Source: Rhizobium sp. BK650 (GTDB lineage Bacteria > Pseudomonadota > Alphaproteobacteria > Rhizobiales > Rhizobiaceae). Taken from it: a stretch of DNA of 64,000 bases. The notes beneath the pieces were generated by a model. That model searched no databases, was not told the DNA's origin, and was given only the letters and a program-made list of their open reading frames with translations. The position numbers and the translations under genes were made by a program. Positions 56,152 to 64,000 of the stretch are shown here, piece after piece (within the stretch, counting starts at the first letter, position 1; every line of letters starts with the position of its first letter). The stretch spans positions 124,001 to 188,000 of the forward strand of contig NZ_JACIBK010000005.1 in assembly GCF_014195325.1 (NCBI RefSeq), in the 5' to 3' direction.

Positions 56152-56291
56152 TCAGCTTTCAACGGTCATCGGAACGACAGTGATCTTTCGTTCAGTGGAC
56201 TTCAGTGCTGGAAGGGCGTCGGCTGAGGTCCCACTACCAGTGATAACCTCGTGAGGCTTTGTGACGTCGCAGCGAAATGGGTGGTTTTGTT
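56152..56291 (-). other. Short unrecognised reading frame, possible gene remnant
   Basis: A stop-to-stop minus-strand frame encodes about 45 residues with protein-like composition (HEVITGSGTSADALPALKS, then KITVVPMTVES at the end), but no start codon or ribosome-binding site. It may be the C-terminal remnant of a lost gene. The rest of 56071-56431 holds no recognisable gene and presumably contains the promoter of the GH94 gene. Confidence 0.3.
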
Positions 56292-56431
56292 ACACTCCAG
56301 GCTAGTGTCTGTTACGCTTTAGAGCGGGTTCGTCACACGTCACTGATCTAACTCAGTGACAACGGATCTTATTTGGCCCAAACATTTTCGCGTCATTGTC
56401 CGATTCCCTGTTAGGCGACACGAGATCTCAC

Positions 56432-59400
56432 ATGTCTTCGAGACTGAATCGCAAATTGCAAATGCCCCGCCGAGACGACCTTGGCCTTCTGACAATCGCC
56501 AATGGCTCCGGCCTCTCCATATCCGCATTGCCGAATGGCACGCTCTTTTCCATCGACTATGTCGATAGCCTCGGATCGGTACAGATCAACCAGATCCAGG
56601 GATCGCCGCTTTCCGGCGGCGTGGGGCGTCTCTATCTGCGGATCGGCGGCAAGAAGCCGGCCGTCGCAGAGATCGTCGGCCCCCAGGCGCGAGGTCGCTT
56701 TGGCCATGGTGAGACGGGCTTTTCCTGGAGCGGTGACGTTGCAGACGTCCGCTACCAAGTGAGCCTCGTCCTTGCGCCCTCCGAGACGACATGGTTCTGG
56801 CACATCACGCTGACGCATCCAGGTGGGGAGAAGCTACCGGCCGACCTGGTACTGGTCCAGGATATCGGCCTTGGTGATCGCGGCTTCCTGATGAATAGCG
56901 AAGCCTATGCCTCGCAATATATCGACCATCATATCGCTGAGCATCCGGCCTTCGGACCTGTTGTGATGAACCGGCAGAACCTCAAGCAGGGAGGCGGGCG
57001 CAATCCCTGGCTTGCGCAGGGTTGCCTGGGAGGCGTTGCCGCTTACGCCACCGATGCGATCCAGCTGGTAAAATCAGCTGCTGTCAGCGATGGCCATCTC
57101 GTCGGCCCGTTCGGCAGCGACCTGCCGAGCCAGCGTCGGCAGCATGAAATGGCCTGCCCCGCCCTTCAGTCGAAGCCGGTTTCCGTTTCTGCCGAAGGCG
57201 TGAGCGCCACTTTCTTCGGCCTGTTCCTTAGCGATCATCAAGCGGCATCCGACGATGCCGATCTGTCCCGCCTCGATCATCTGAAGGCCCCCGAAGAGAC
57301 GGCAACCGAACCGGCCGAGCAGGTGCCGCCGCACAGCATCCTGCAGGAGGCGGGGTTGCTGACAGGGGAGGCGCTGGACGACAAGGCGCTCGCGCTCATC
57401 TATCCCGATCGGATGCTGGAAGAACGCAGAGACGGAAAACTCATCTCGTTCTTCGTGCCGGAGGGTGCCCTCAATCGCCATGTGGTCCTGCGGGAAAAGG
57501 AACTGCAGGTCGCACGTCGCCATGGCGCGATTGTGCGAAGCGGTCAGAACATGCTGCTTGACGATGTCACCCTGGCATCGACCTGCTGGATGCAAGGCAT
57601 CTTTGCTGCACAGCTGACGATCGGCAATACGTCCTTTCATAAGCTGTTTTCTGTCTCCCGCGATCCCTACAATCTGACGCGCACCAGCGGGTTGCGCATC
57701 CTTATCGATACCGGCCGTGGTTGGCAGCTTCTCGGCGTGCCCTCAGTCTTCGACATAGGCCTCAGCGACTGCCGCTGGATCTATCGGCTTGCCGACCGCA
57801 CCATCACCGTGACGGCCACGGCCTCAGGTGAGGATCCCGCCATGCAATGGGCGGTCTCTGTCGAAGGCAAACCCTGCCGCTTCCTGGTCTTCGGCCATCT
57901 CGTTCTCGGCGAGCGGGAATATGATACGAGCGGCTACGCCGAATTCGACGACAATGCCAAGCGCATTCTCTTCCGCCCGGATCCGCACTGGCTCTGGGGC
58001 GAACGTTTCCCTGACGCCAGCTACTGGCTGGTGAGCTCCACGCCCGATGCCATCGAGGCGATTGGCGGCGACGAGCTTCTCTACGAGGACGGCGTGGCCC
58101 GCAACGGCGCCTTCATTGCCCTCCGCTCCGCCGAGACACAGTCGCTCTCCTTTGCCGTCGTCGGCTCGATGACAGATAAGGCAGAGGCCAAACGTCTGGC
58201 AGATCGCTATGCAGGCGGCGTAACGCAGGACGCGATGTTGGCACCGGCGTTGCGCTTCTGGCAGCATGCCATCCGCGGCCTAACATTCGACAAGCCCAAA
58301 GCCGACGCTCAGGCATATGCGGCAATCCTGCCCTGGCTCGCGCATGATGCGATCGTGCATCTGAGCGTGCCGCATGGGCTCGAACAATATACGGGTGCTG
58401 CCTGGGGTACGCGCGATGCATGCCAGGGACCAGTCGAATTCCTGCTCGCCTATGAGCATGATCGCGAAGCCAAGGAAGTCGTAAAGACGGTTTTTAGTGA
58501 GCAGTACCTGGAAAAAGGCGACTGGCCGCAATGGTTCATGCTGGAGCCTTATTCCAACATCCGCTCCGGCGACGCCCATGGCGATATCGTCGTCTGGCCG
58601 CTGAAGGCGCTATGCGATTATATCGAAGCGACCGGTGACCTTGAAATCCTCGATGAGGAGGTCACGTGGCGCGACGACAAGACCATGGGTAAAGCGGCGG
58701 CCGATACGCTTGCGGTCCATGTCGACAAGCTTCTCGCTACCGTGCGCGAGCGCTTCATTCCTGGCACATATCTGATCCGCTACGGCGAAGGTGATTGGAA
58801 CGACTCTCTGCAGCCTGCCGATTCGCATCTGCGCGACTGGATGGTAAGCAGCTGGACGGTTTCCCTGCTCTACGAACAGATCGTGCGTTACTCCGCCATC
58901 CTGCGCCGTATCGGCAGGGGGGGTGACGCCGCCAAACTGCGCAAGATCGCCACCGCCATACGGCGGGACTTCAACAAGCACCTGATCCGTGATGGCGTTG
59001 TCGCCGGCTATGGTATCTTCGATCCGTCCCACGATGGCGTCGAGCTGCTGCTGCATCCTGATGATAAGCGCACAGGCTTGCATTACTCGCTGATCTCGAT
59101 GACACAGGCCATGCTTGGCAAGCTTTTCACGCCAGAACAGCGGCAGGCGCATATGAAGCTGATCGAAGAACATCTGCTCTTCCCTGATGGCGTGCGGCTG
59201 ATGGAAAAGCCCGCGACCTATGCCGGTGGCCTGGAAACGCTGTTCCGGCGCGCGGAATCCTCGTCCTTCTTCGGCCGCGAGATCGGCCTCATGTATATCC
59301 ATGCGCATCTGCGCTATTGCGAGACACTTGCCATAGCGGGTGATGCAAAGGTGCTTTGGAAGACGATCGGCCTCGCCAACCCGATCGCCGTCACTGACGC

Positions 59401-59725
59401 CCTGCCGCACGCGTCGCTGCGCCAGCGCAATACCTATTTCAGCAGCAGCGATGCCGCTTTCACCGATCGCTATCAGGCGATGAGCAACTGGGATCAGGTC
59501 AAGAGGGGCGAAATCGATGTCGACGGCGGCTGGCGTATCTATTCCAGCGGCCCCGGCCTCTACGCCCGCAGCTTCATCGAAAACATCCTCGGCTTCAAAC
59601 GCCGCTTCGGACGGCGCAAGCGTGAACCACTGCTGCCGTCGTCCGCCTCGATCACGATCAAGACGGATCATGCGCCGTGGCGGCGGTTGAATGCCCCGTC
59701 GACGACGCCGAAGCGAAAGGGCTGA
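56432..59725 (+). CDS. GH94-family phosphorylase, 1,2-beta-oligoglucan phosphorylase-like
   Basis: About 1,097 residues, much longer than cellobiose phosphorylase (about 800) and close to the ~1,100 of 1,2-beta-oligoglucan phosphorylases. An N-terminal beta-sandwich half is followed by an (alpha/alpha)6 barrel with GAAWGTRDACQGPVEFL and the GDWNDSL motif (residues 787-793), which carries the general-acid Asp of GH94. No signal peptide, so it acts on imported sugar, splitting it with phosphate to give glucose 1-phosphate. ATG 56432 is preferred; a TTG at 56396 would add 12 residues. The adjacent ABC importer supports a catabolic role. The beta-1,2 specificity is an inference from length and likeness. 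Confidence 0.88.
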   Translation: MSSRLNRKLQMPRRDDLGLLTIANGSGLSISALPNGTLFSIDYVDSLGSVQINQIQGSPLSGGVGRLYLRIGGKKPAVAEIVGPQARGRFGHGETGFSWSGDVADVRYQVSLVLAPSETTWFWHITLTHPGGEKLPADLVLVQDIGLGDRGFLMNSEAYASQYIDHHIAEHPAFGPVVMNRQNLKQGGGRNPWLAQGCLGGVAAYATDAIQLVKSAAVSDGHLVGPFGSDLPSQRRQHEMACPALQSKPVSVSAEGVSATFFGLFLSDHQAASDDADLSRLDHLKAPEETATEPAEQVPPHSILQEAGLLTGEALDDKALALIYPDRMLEERRDGKLISFFVPEGALNRHVVLREKELQVARRHGAIVRSGQNMLLDDVTLASTCWMQGIFAAQLTIGNTSFHKLFSVSRDPYNLTRTSGLRILIDTGRGWQLLGVPSVFDIGLSDCRWIYRLADRTITVTATASGEDPAMQWAVSVEGKPCRFLVFGHLVLGEREYDTSGYAEFDDNAKRILFRPDPHWLWGERFPDASYWLVSSTPDAIEAIGGDELLYEDGVARNGAFIALRSAETQSLSFAVVGSMTDKAEAKRLADRYAGGVTQDAMLAPALRFWQHAIRGLTFDKPKADAQAYAAILPWLAHDAIVHLSVPHGLEQYTGAAWGTRDACQGPVEFLLAYEHDREAKEVVKTVFSEQYLEKGDWPQWFMLEPYSNIRSGDAHGDIVVWPLKALCDYIEATGDLEILDEEVTWRDDKTMGKAAADTLAVHVDKLLATVRERFIPGTYLIRYGEGDWNDSLQPADSHLRDWMVSSWTVSLLYEQIVRYSAILRRIGRGGDAAKLRKIATAIRRDFNKHLIRDGVVAGYGIFDPSHDGVELLLHPDDKRTGLHYSLISMTQAMLGKLFTPEQRQAHMKLIEEHLLFPDGVRLMEKPATYAGGLETLFRRAESSSFFGREIGLMYIHAHLRYCETLAIAGDAKVLWKTIGLANPIAVTDALPHASLRQRNTYFSSSDAAFTDRYQAMSNWDQVKRGEIDVDGGWRIYSSGPGLYARSFIENILGFKRRFGRRKREPLLPSSASITIKTDHAPWRRLNAPSTTPKRKG

Positions 59726-59726
59726 A

Positions 59727-59827
59727 GCAATTCCAGGAAAGTGGGAACCGGTTTTCCGTCCGGAATTGCGAAAAAACAATGGGATAGAGCGCTTCCTCCG
59801 ATTCCGCTTTGACCCGGAAGCGCTCTA
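59727..59827. repeat. Rhizobial palindromic intergenic repeat
   Basis: The left part is bounded by GCAATTCC (59727-59734) and GGAATTGC (59762-59769), with an inner GGAAA/TTTTCC pairing. It resembles the frequent rhizobial palindrome containing GGTTTTCCGTCCGGAATTGCG. The right part is a perfect 12-bp inverted repeat, TAGAGCGCTTCC (59785-59796) and GGAAGCGCTCTA (59816-59827). It follows the GH94 stop and may double as a transcript end. The remaining 355 bases to the binding-protein gene show no gene; a TTTATCGATAAA palindrome lies at 60085-60096. Confidence 0.75.
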
Positions 59828-60182
59828 GAAGACAGCTTCGTGCCGTCGAAAAGGCTCCAACTGATCGCGTGGCTGACATCTCTCACGTAAAGGGAGGGAG
59901 AGCCCATGCATCCTATGCAGTCAGAACCCAATCCGCTGTAATTGGCGCCATCAAGTTGGACACCCTCTCCACCTCCGCGCCGAAGAGACGTGCTCCTTTT
60001 TTCAGAGCATGGAACGCACATATCAATCATCATTCTATTTCATATTTAAATGCGATATCAGCCGCTTAGCTCGTAAGTCGTTTGTTTATCGATAAAAACA
60101 CTTGTTTCGAACAAAATAGATGATAACGTTTCAAGTAAATTGAATGCATGACGGCAACAGTCAATGTTTGGGAGGACATGAC

Positions 60183-61490
60183 ATGACCAGCAGCAGTAGA
60201 TTTATGCCCGAAATCCGTCGCCGTACCCTTCTTGCCGGCGCAGGAAGCACTGCTCTTTTGGCCGTTACCGGTGCGGCACGAGCTCAGGATCCAGTCAGCG
60301 GCGAACTCGTTGTTTTGAACTGGATTGGCGGCTCTGAACTCGAGATGATGCACTCGATACAGAAAGCCTTTCTGGCGAAATATCCGAATGTGACGATCCG
60401 CGAAGTCGCCATCACCGGCCAGGGTGACATGCGCGGCGGCATCCGCACCGCACTGATGGGCGGTGAGGTTGTCGACGTGCTGTTCAACACATGGCCGGCT
60501 TTCCGCAAGGAACTTGCCGATGCCGGCATGCTGCGACCCATCGACGACCAGTGGAAATCCTTCGGCTGGGACAAGCTTGTCAGCCAGTCCTGGAAGGATC
60601 TCGGCGCCATCGACGGCAAGACTTACGGCCTGACCTATACGTTCGGCGACCGCTCGGGCATCTGGTACAAGAAGGAGCACCTCGCCAAGGCCGGCATTGG
60701 CGAACCGCCGAAAACCTGGAACGAGTTTGTCGCCTCCTTCGAAAAGCTTACAAAGGCCGGCTATGCCGCTCCGGTCGCGATCCCCGGCAAATACTGGGCG
60801 CATGCAGAATGGTTCGAAACCTTGTTGCTCAGAACCGCAGGCGTCGAGACGGCTGCGAAGCTCGCCGCCCATGAAATTCCGTGGACCGATCCAGCGGTGA
60901 AGGCGGCGCTGACAAAATACGCCGAGATGCTGACCTCCGGCTGCTGCGGCGCACCAAATGTCATGCTCGCCAATGACTGGGACGGTGAGGCCGACCAGGT
61001 CTTCCAGGCCAATGCGAAGAATTATCTGCTGATCGGCATGTGGATGAACAACCGCGCCAAGAACGACTACAAGCTGGTCGAAGGCAAGGATTACGGTTTC
61101 TTCCAGTTTCCATCTCTCGGCATGGGCCATGACGATACATCGAGCGTCGACGCCAAGGAGCTATTGGTGACGACGAATGGCCCCAATCCGAAGGCGGCAG
61201 ATGCCTTCCTCGATTTCTGGACGAGTGCCGAGGCCGCCAACATTCTCGCCAAGGCCGGTTATGCCTCTCCAAGCAGCATTGTCGATGCTTCTCTCTATGG
61301 TGAAGTACAGAAAGTGGCGACGCAGGCAGTAGCAAATTCGAAGCTGCAATTCGTGCTCGGCGATCTGTTGCCCGGCGATCTCGTCGACGAGTATCGCGTG
61401 CAGCTTCAGAAATTTCTGCAGGATCCATCGAGCGCCAATATCGATACGGTTCTTGCGGCTATCGAAACCAAGGCTAAAGGTTTCTATTGA
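60183..61490 (+). CDS. Sugar ABC transporter substrate-binding protein, Tat-type signal
   Basis: 435 residues of binding-protein family 1. The N-terminus, EIRRRTLLAGAGSTALLAVTGAARA, has an arginine pair and weakly hydrophobic core like a Tat signal. The mature protein shows VDVLFNTWPAFRKELADAGML, YGLTYTFGDRSGIWYKKEHL and a late DAFLDFWTSAEAANIL. ATG 60183 has GGAGG seven bases upstream. First gene of an importer next to the GH94 phosphorylase, which suggests beta-glucan oligosaccharide as substrate; the protein itself does not show this. Confidence 0.9.
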   Translation: MTSSSRFMPEIRRRTLLAGAGSTALLAVTGAARAQDPVSGELVVLNWIGGSELEMMHSIQKAFLAKYPNVTIREVAITGQGDMRGGIRTALMGGEVVDVLFNTWPAFRKELADAGMLRPIDDQWKSFGWDKLVSQSWKDLGAIDGKTYGLTYTFGDRSGIWYKKEHLAKAGIGEPPKTWNEFVASFEKLTKAGYAAPVAIPGKYWAHAEWFETLLLRTAGVETAAKLAAHEIPWTDPAVKAALTKYAEMLTSGCCGAPNVMLANDWDGEADQVFQANAKNYLLIGMWMNNRAKNDYKLVEGKDYGFFQFPSLGMGHDDTSSVDAKELLVTTNGPNPKAADAFLDFWTSAEAANILAKAGYASPSSIVDASLYGEVQKVATQAVANSKLQFVLGDLLPGDLVDEYRVQLQKFLQDPSSANIDTVLAAIETKAKGFY

Positions 61491-62449
61491 TGGCGAATAC
61501 CTCCGCTTCCCCGATGCGGGAAGCGGCGGGCGTGATGCAGGGTACTGCGCTGGCGGCCGGCATCAAAGGTCGTCGGCGTCTGCTTAGGGACACGCCCGCC
61601 GCACTGATCCTGATTGCACCGGTTATTGTGTTGTTTGCAATCGCTGTGATCTATCCGCTGGCTGAGACGATCCGGCTGAGCTTCTGGGATATTCAGGGGC
61701 TCAGAAAGCCGACCTTCATCGGCTTTGGCAATTATGCGCGGCTCTTCGCCGATGCGGCTTTCCGCAATACGCTGCTGACCACCTTGATCTTCACCGTCGG
61801 CACGACCGTGATTTCGGTGGCGATCGGCTGGGTTCTGGCGATGCTGTGCGCCTTCGCGCCACAGCAGACCCTGCCCTTCCGCGTGATGATCTTTGCGGCC
61901 TTCGGCATTTCGGAAGCGGTATCAGGCTATATGTGGATCGGCATCTACAGGCCGGATGCCGGCGGGCTGCTCAATTCGCTGATCCAGCTCCTGGGGTTTC
62001 CCGGTTTTGCCCATGCCTGGCTGGGTGACGCCAACACGGCACTCTGGGCGCTGATCATTGCAGCTTCCTGGAGCGGTGTCGGTTTGCCCCTGATGCTGAT
62101 TTTCGCCGCCATCCAGGCGATCCCTAAATCCGTGCTCGAAGCCGCCTACATGGATGGCGCCAAGCCAGTCTCGACCATGCGGCACATCATGATGCCGCTG
62201 TCGATGCCAGGTGTGCGCGTCGCCGTCTTCATCAACCTTCTGTCGGCTCTGCGCGCCTTTGACATCATCTATATCCTGACTGGTGGCGGACCGGTGCGCT
62301 CGACGGAAACTGTCGGCTACTTCATGTATCGCGAGTCCATGACCCAGTTCAAACTGGGCTATGGTGCTGCTGCTACGGTCATCCTGCTCCTTGCAGTGCT
62401 CATCGTCTCCATCCCCGCCATCATCCAGCGAACGGCAGGTGCGAAATGA
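61490..62449 (+). CDS. Sugar ABC transporter permease (MalF/UgpA-type)
   Basis: 319 residues, six membrane segments, EAA loop LEAAYMDGAKPVSTMRHIMMP. ATG 61490 overlaps the TGA of the binding-protein gene (TGATG), and its end overlaps the next gene as ATGA, so the three are coupled. Partner of the permease at 62446. Confidence 0.92.
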   Translation: MANTSASPMREAAGVMQGTALAAGIKGRRRLLRDTPAALILIAPVIVLFAIAVIYPLAETIRLSFWDIQGLRKPTFIGFGNYARLFADAAFRNTLLTTLIFTVGTTVISVAIGWVLAMLCAFAPQQTLPFRVMIFAAFGISEAVSGYMWIGIYRPDAGGLLNSLIQLLGFPGFAHAWLGDANTALWALIIAASWSGVGLPLMLIFAAIQAIPKSVLEAAYMDGAKPVSTMRHIMMPLSMPGVRVAVFINLLSALRAFDIIYILTGGGPVRSTETVGYFMYRESMTQFKLGYGAAATVILLLAVLIVSIPAIIQRTAGAK

Positions 62450-63267
62450 TCGGCAAGGCACCTCGCTGGATTATCGTCGTCGTCGGCATCGTCGCCTTCA
62501 TCTGGGTGATCCCGATCATCGGCATCGTCGTCACCTCCTTGCGCCCGCCCGAGGGCGTATCGCTCGGCTGGTGGCGCTTCGACCATTTCGATCTCACGAT
62601 CGATGCCTGGCGCCGCGTCTGGGACAAATACCCGCTCGCCGATTCCATGTGGGTGACGATGAAGACGGCGGGTATCGCGACGGCACTCACCATGCTGCTC
62701 ACACCGGCCGCCGCCTATGCCTTCCATTTCCTGACATTCCCCTTCCGCCGGGTGCTCCTGATCATCATCATCAACGCTTTCGTGCTGCCGCAGCAGGTCG
62801 TCATCATTCCGCTCTTCACGCTCTGGCGCGACATGGGGCTGATCGACAGCATCATCTCTGTGCTCATCCCCTATGTTGGGCTGTCCTTCGCCTGGTCTAT
62901 CTTCCTCGTTAAAAACTTCTTCGAGGATTTTCCGCGCGAGCTCGTGGAGGCGGCCAAGATCGACGGCTGCGGGCCGCTCGCGACCTTCCGCCATGTGGTT
63001 CTGCCGAACAGCCTGTCGCCGATCTTCGCCGTTGGCATCCTGCAGTTCCTCTGGACATGGAATGCGCTCCTGCTGCCCATGCTCTTCCTGCGCAGCGATG
63101 TCCCCCTTCCCGTACTGCTTGCCCGCATTTCCGGCAGCTACGAGATCAACTGGGACCTGAGATCGGTGGCGGCCATCCTCACCACCATCGTCCCCCTGCT
63201 CGTCTTCCTCGTTTTCCAACGTCAGTTCGCCGCCGGCTCGCAAACCCGCTCCGGCGCAAAGGAATAG
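62446..63267 (+). CDS. Sugar ABC transporter permease (MalG/UgpE-type)
   Basis: 273 residues, six membrane segments. The EAA loop reads LVEAAKIDGCGPLATFRHVVLP, followed by ILQFLWTWNALLLPM. Overlaps the preceding permease gene by four bases. No ATPase gene for this importer is present before the window ends; it may lie beyond 64000 or be shared. Confidence 0.92.
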   Translation: MIGKAPRWIIVVVGIVAFIWVIPIIGIVVTSLRPPEGVSLGWWRFDHFDLTIDAWRRVWDKYPLADSMWVTMKTAGIATALTMLLTPAAAYAFHFLTFPFRRVLLIIIINAFVLPQQVVIIPLFTLWRDMGLIDSIISVLIPYVGLSFAWSIFLVKNFFEDFPRELVEAAKIDGCGPLATFRHVVLPNSLSPIFAVGILQFLWTWNALLLPMLFLRSDVPLPVLLARISGSYEINWDLRSVAAILTTIVPLLVFLVFQRQFAAGSQTRSGAKE

Positions 63268-63272
63268 GACCC

Positions 63273-64000
63273 ATGCCCAAGACCACGAACAAGCCGCTGC
63301 GCTACCGCCAGATCCATCTCGATTTCCATACATCGGAACATATTCCGCGCGTCGGCGCCGATTTCGATCCGGACGCCTTCGTCTCGACACTGAAAGCAGC
63401 CCATGTCGATTCCATCACCATCTTCGCCAAGTGCCACCATGGCTGGTCCTATTATCCGACCAAGGTCGGCAAGCCACATCCGCAGCTTGCCCGCCCTGAT
63501 CTGCTCGGCGACATGGTAAAGGCGTTGGCAGCAGCCGACATCGAAAGCCCGATCTATATCTCGGTGCAGTGGGATGAACTGACGGCACGCGAACATCCCG
63601 AGTGGCGGGCGATGAGCGCCTCGAACCGCTATCATCACGACCGGCCGGCCGACCCTTCCGCTGGCAAGCAACTCAGCCCTGCCTGGCACACGCTCTGCCT
63701 CAATCATGCGGGTCTCAGGCACTACATCCTCGAACAGGCACGAGAAGTCGCCAGGAACTATCCGACGCAGGGGCTCTTCTTCGATATCATCCTGACGCCC
63801 GACTGCGTCTGCCCCGCCTGCGTCGAACGCATGCTGTGCGAAGGCCTCGACCCTGAAAACCCGGCAGATCGCCTGAAGAACGACGAAGCCGTGAACGAGC
63901 AGTTTCGCCGCGAGACCAGCGAGGCGCTGTTTGCGGAATTTCCGGGCCTACGGGTCTTTTACAATTGCGGCCACATCCACAAGCAGGGGCCGGAACGCTT
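63273..64000 (+). CDS. Putative glycoside hydrolase, 5' part only
   Basis: Open from ATG 63273 to the window edge, 242 codons seen. It begins six bases after the permease stop, with AAGGA upstream, so it is in the importer operon. The translation (HLDFHTSEHIPRVGADFDP, DSITIFAKCHHGWSYYPTK, GLFFDIILTPDCVCPACVER) looks like the (beta/alpha)8 N-terminus of the putative glycosidase group often labelled GHL6, related to alpha-L-fucosidase-like proteins. Family call is tentative and the catalytic residues are not identifiable with only this part. Confidence 0.7.
   Translation, partial: MPKTTNKPLRYRQIHLDFHTSEHIPRVGADFDPDAFVSTLKAAHVDSITIFAKCHHGWSYYPTKVGKPHPQLARPDLLGDMVKALAAADIESPIYISVQWDELTAREHPEWRAMSASNRYHHDRPADPSAGKQLSPAWHTLCLNHAGLRHYILEQAREVARNYPTQGLFFDIILTPDCVCPACVERMLCEGLDPENPADRLKNDEAVNEQFRRETSEALFAEFPGLRVFYNCGHIHKQGPER

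Noticed and set aside
58610..59779. 389-codon minus-strand frame
   Set aside because: Antisense to the GH94 catalytic domain.
60085..60110. TTTATCGATAAA palindrome as a LacI operator for the 60183 transporter
   Set aside because: Palindromic, but no regulator gene is adjacent in the window and there is no second copy, so only noted under the repeat entry.
1..64000. CRISPR arrays, rRNA or tRNA genes
   Set aside because: No regularly spaced repeats and no recognisable structural RNA genes were seen on either strand.

Overview
The window looks like a chromosomal or large-replicon segment of a Rhizobium-type alphaproteobacterium. The signs are GC-rich coding with strong third-position bias, many sugar ABC transporters paired with LacI-family regulators, the NasT/NasS nitrate-assimilation arrangement, a DUF982 protein, and rhizobial-style palindromic intergenic repeats. 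No rRNA, tRNA, CRISPR array, transposase or integrase was seen. All family assignments are by reading motifs and overall likeness; no database search was possible.

Region 1 (0.2-15.5 kb) is accessory catabolism. After an MFS transporter comes a LacI-controlled operon: binding protein, two permeases, a GH127 beta-L-arabinofuranosidase and an UgpC-type ATPase. Two proline-specific peptidase genes follow, an iminopeptidase-like gene broken by two frameshifts and an intact Xaa-Pro peptidase. Together they suggest use of arabinosylated, hydroxyproline-rich plant glycoproteins. Next are a solo PhnM-like amidohydrolase, an HtrA-like protease with a PDZ domain, and a TetR regulator overlapping a haloalkane dehalogenase with all five catalytic residues.

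Region 2 (15.5-24.7 kb) reads as an island. It starts with a fragment of a class III cyclase. It then holds a gluzincin-like metalloprotease coupled to a 67-residue partner, a SAM-cyclase-ATPase-TPR signalling protein, and a secreted SnoaL-like protein next to a two-heme-motif c-type cytochrome-like protein. Region 3 (24.7-32.0 kb) covers stress and redox: Ohr with a tiny co-oriented membrane protein, an OmpR/EnvZ-type two-component pair, a Tat-exported alpha/beta hydrolase, DUF488, a DipZ-like CcdA-thioredoxin fusion, and a second exported hydrolase.

Region 4 (32.0-38.1 kb) is a ribose-type sugar ABC operon divergent from its likely LacI regulator, with two palindromic operators between them. 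Region 5 (38.1-51.2 kb) is nitrate assimilation: an FdhF/YdeP-like molybdoenzyme, nasT, nasS, then a sigma-54 promoter and an RNA leader with two ANTAR-type hexaloop hairpins and a strong terminator, and then nitrate transporter, nirB, nirD, nasA and cysG. NasT is expected to act on this leader.

Region 6 (51.6-56.1 kb) is an unusual cassette of a secreted endonuclease/exonuclease/phosphatase-fold protein, a beta-helix protein and a secreted beta-lactamase-fold hydrolase, followed by DUF982. Region 7 (56.4 kb to the end) has a very long GH94 phosphorylase resembling 1,2-beta-oligoglucan phosphorylases, a rhizobial repeat, a sugar ABC transporter (binding protein and two permeases), and the start of a putative glycosidase cut by the window edge.
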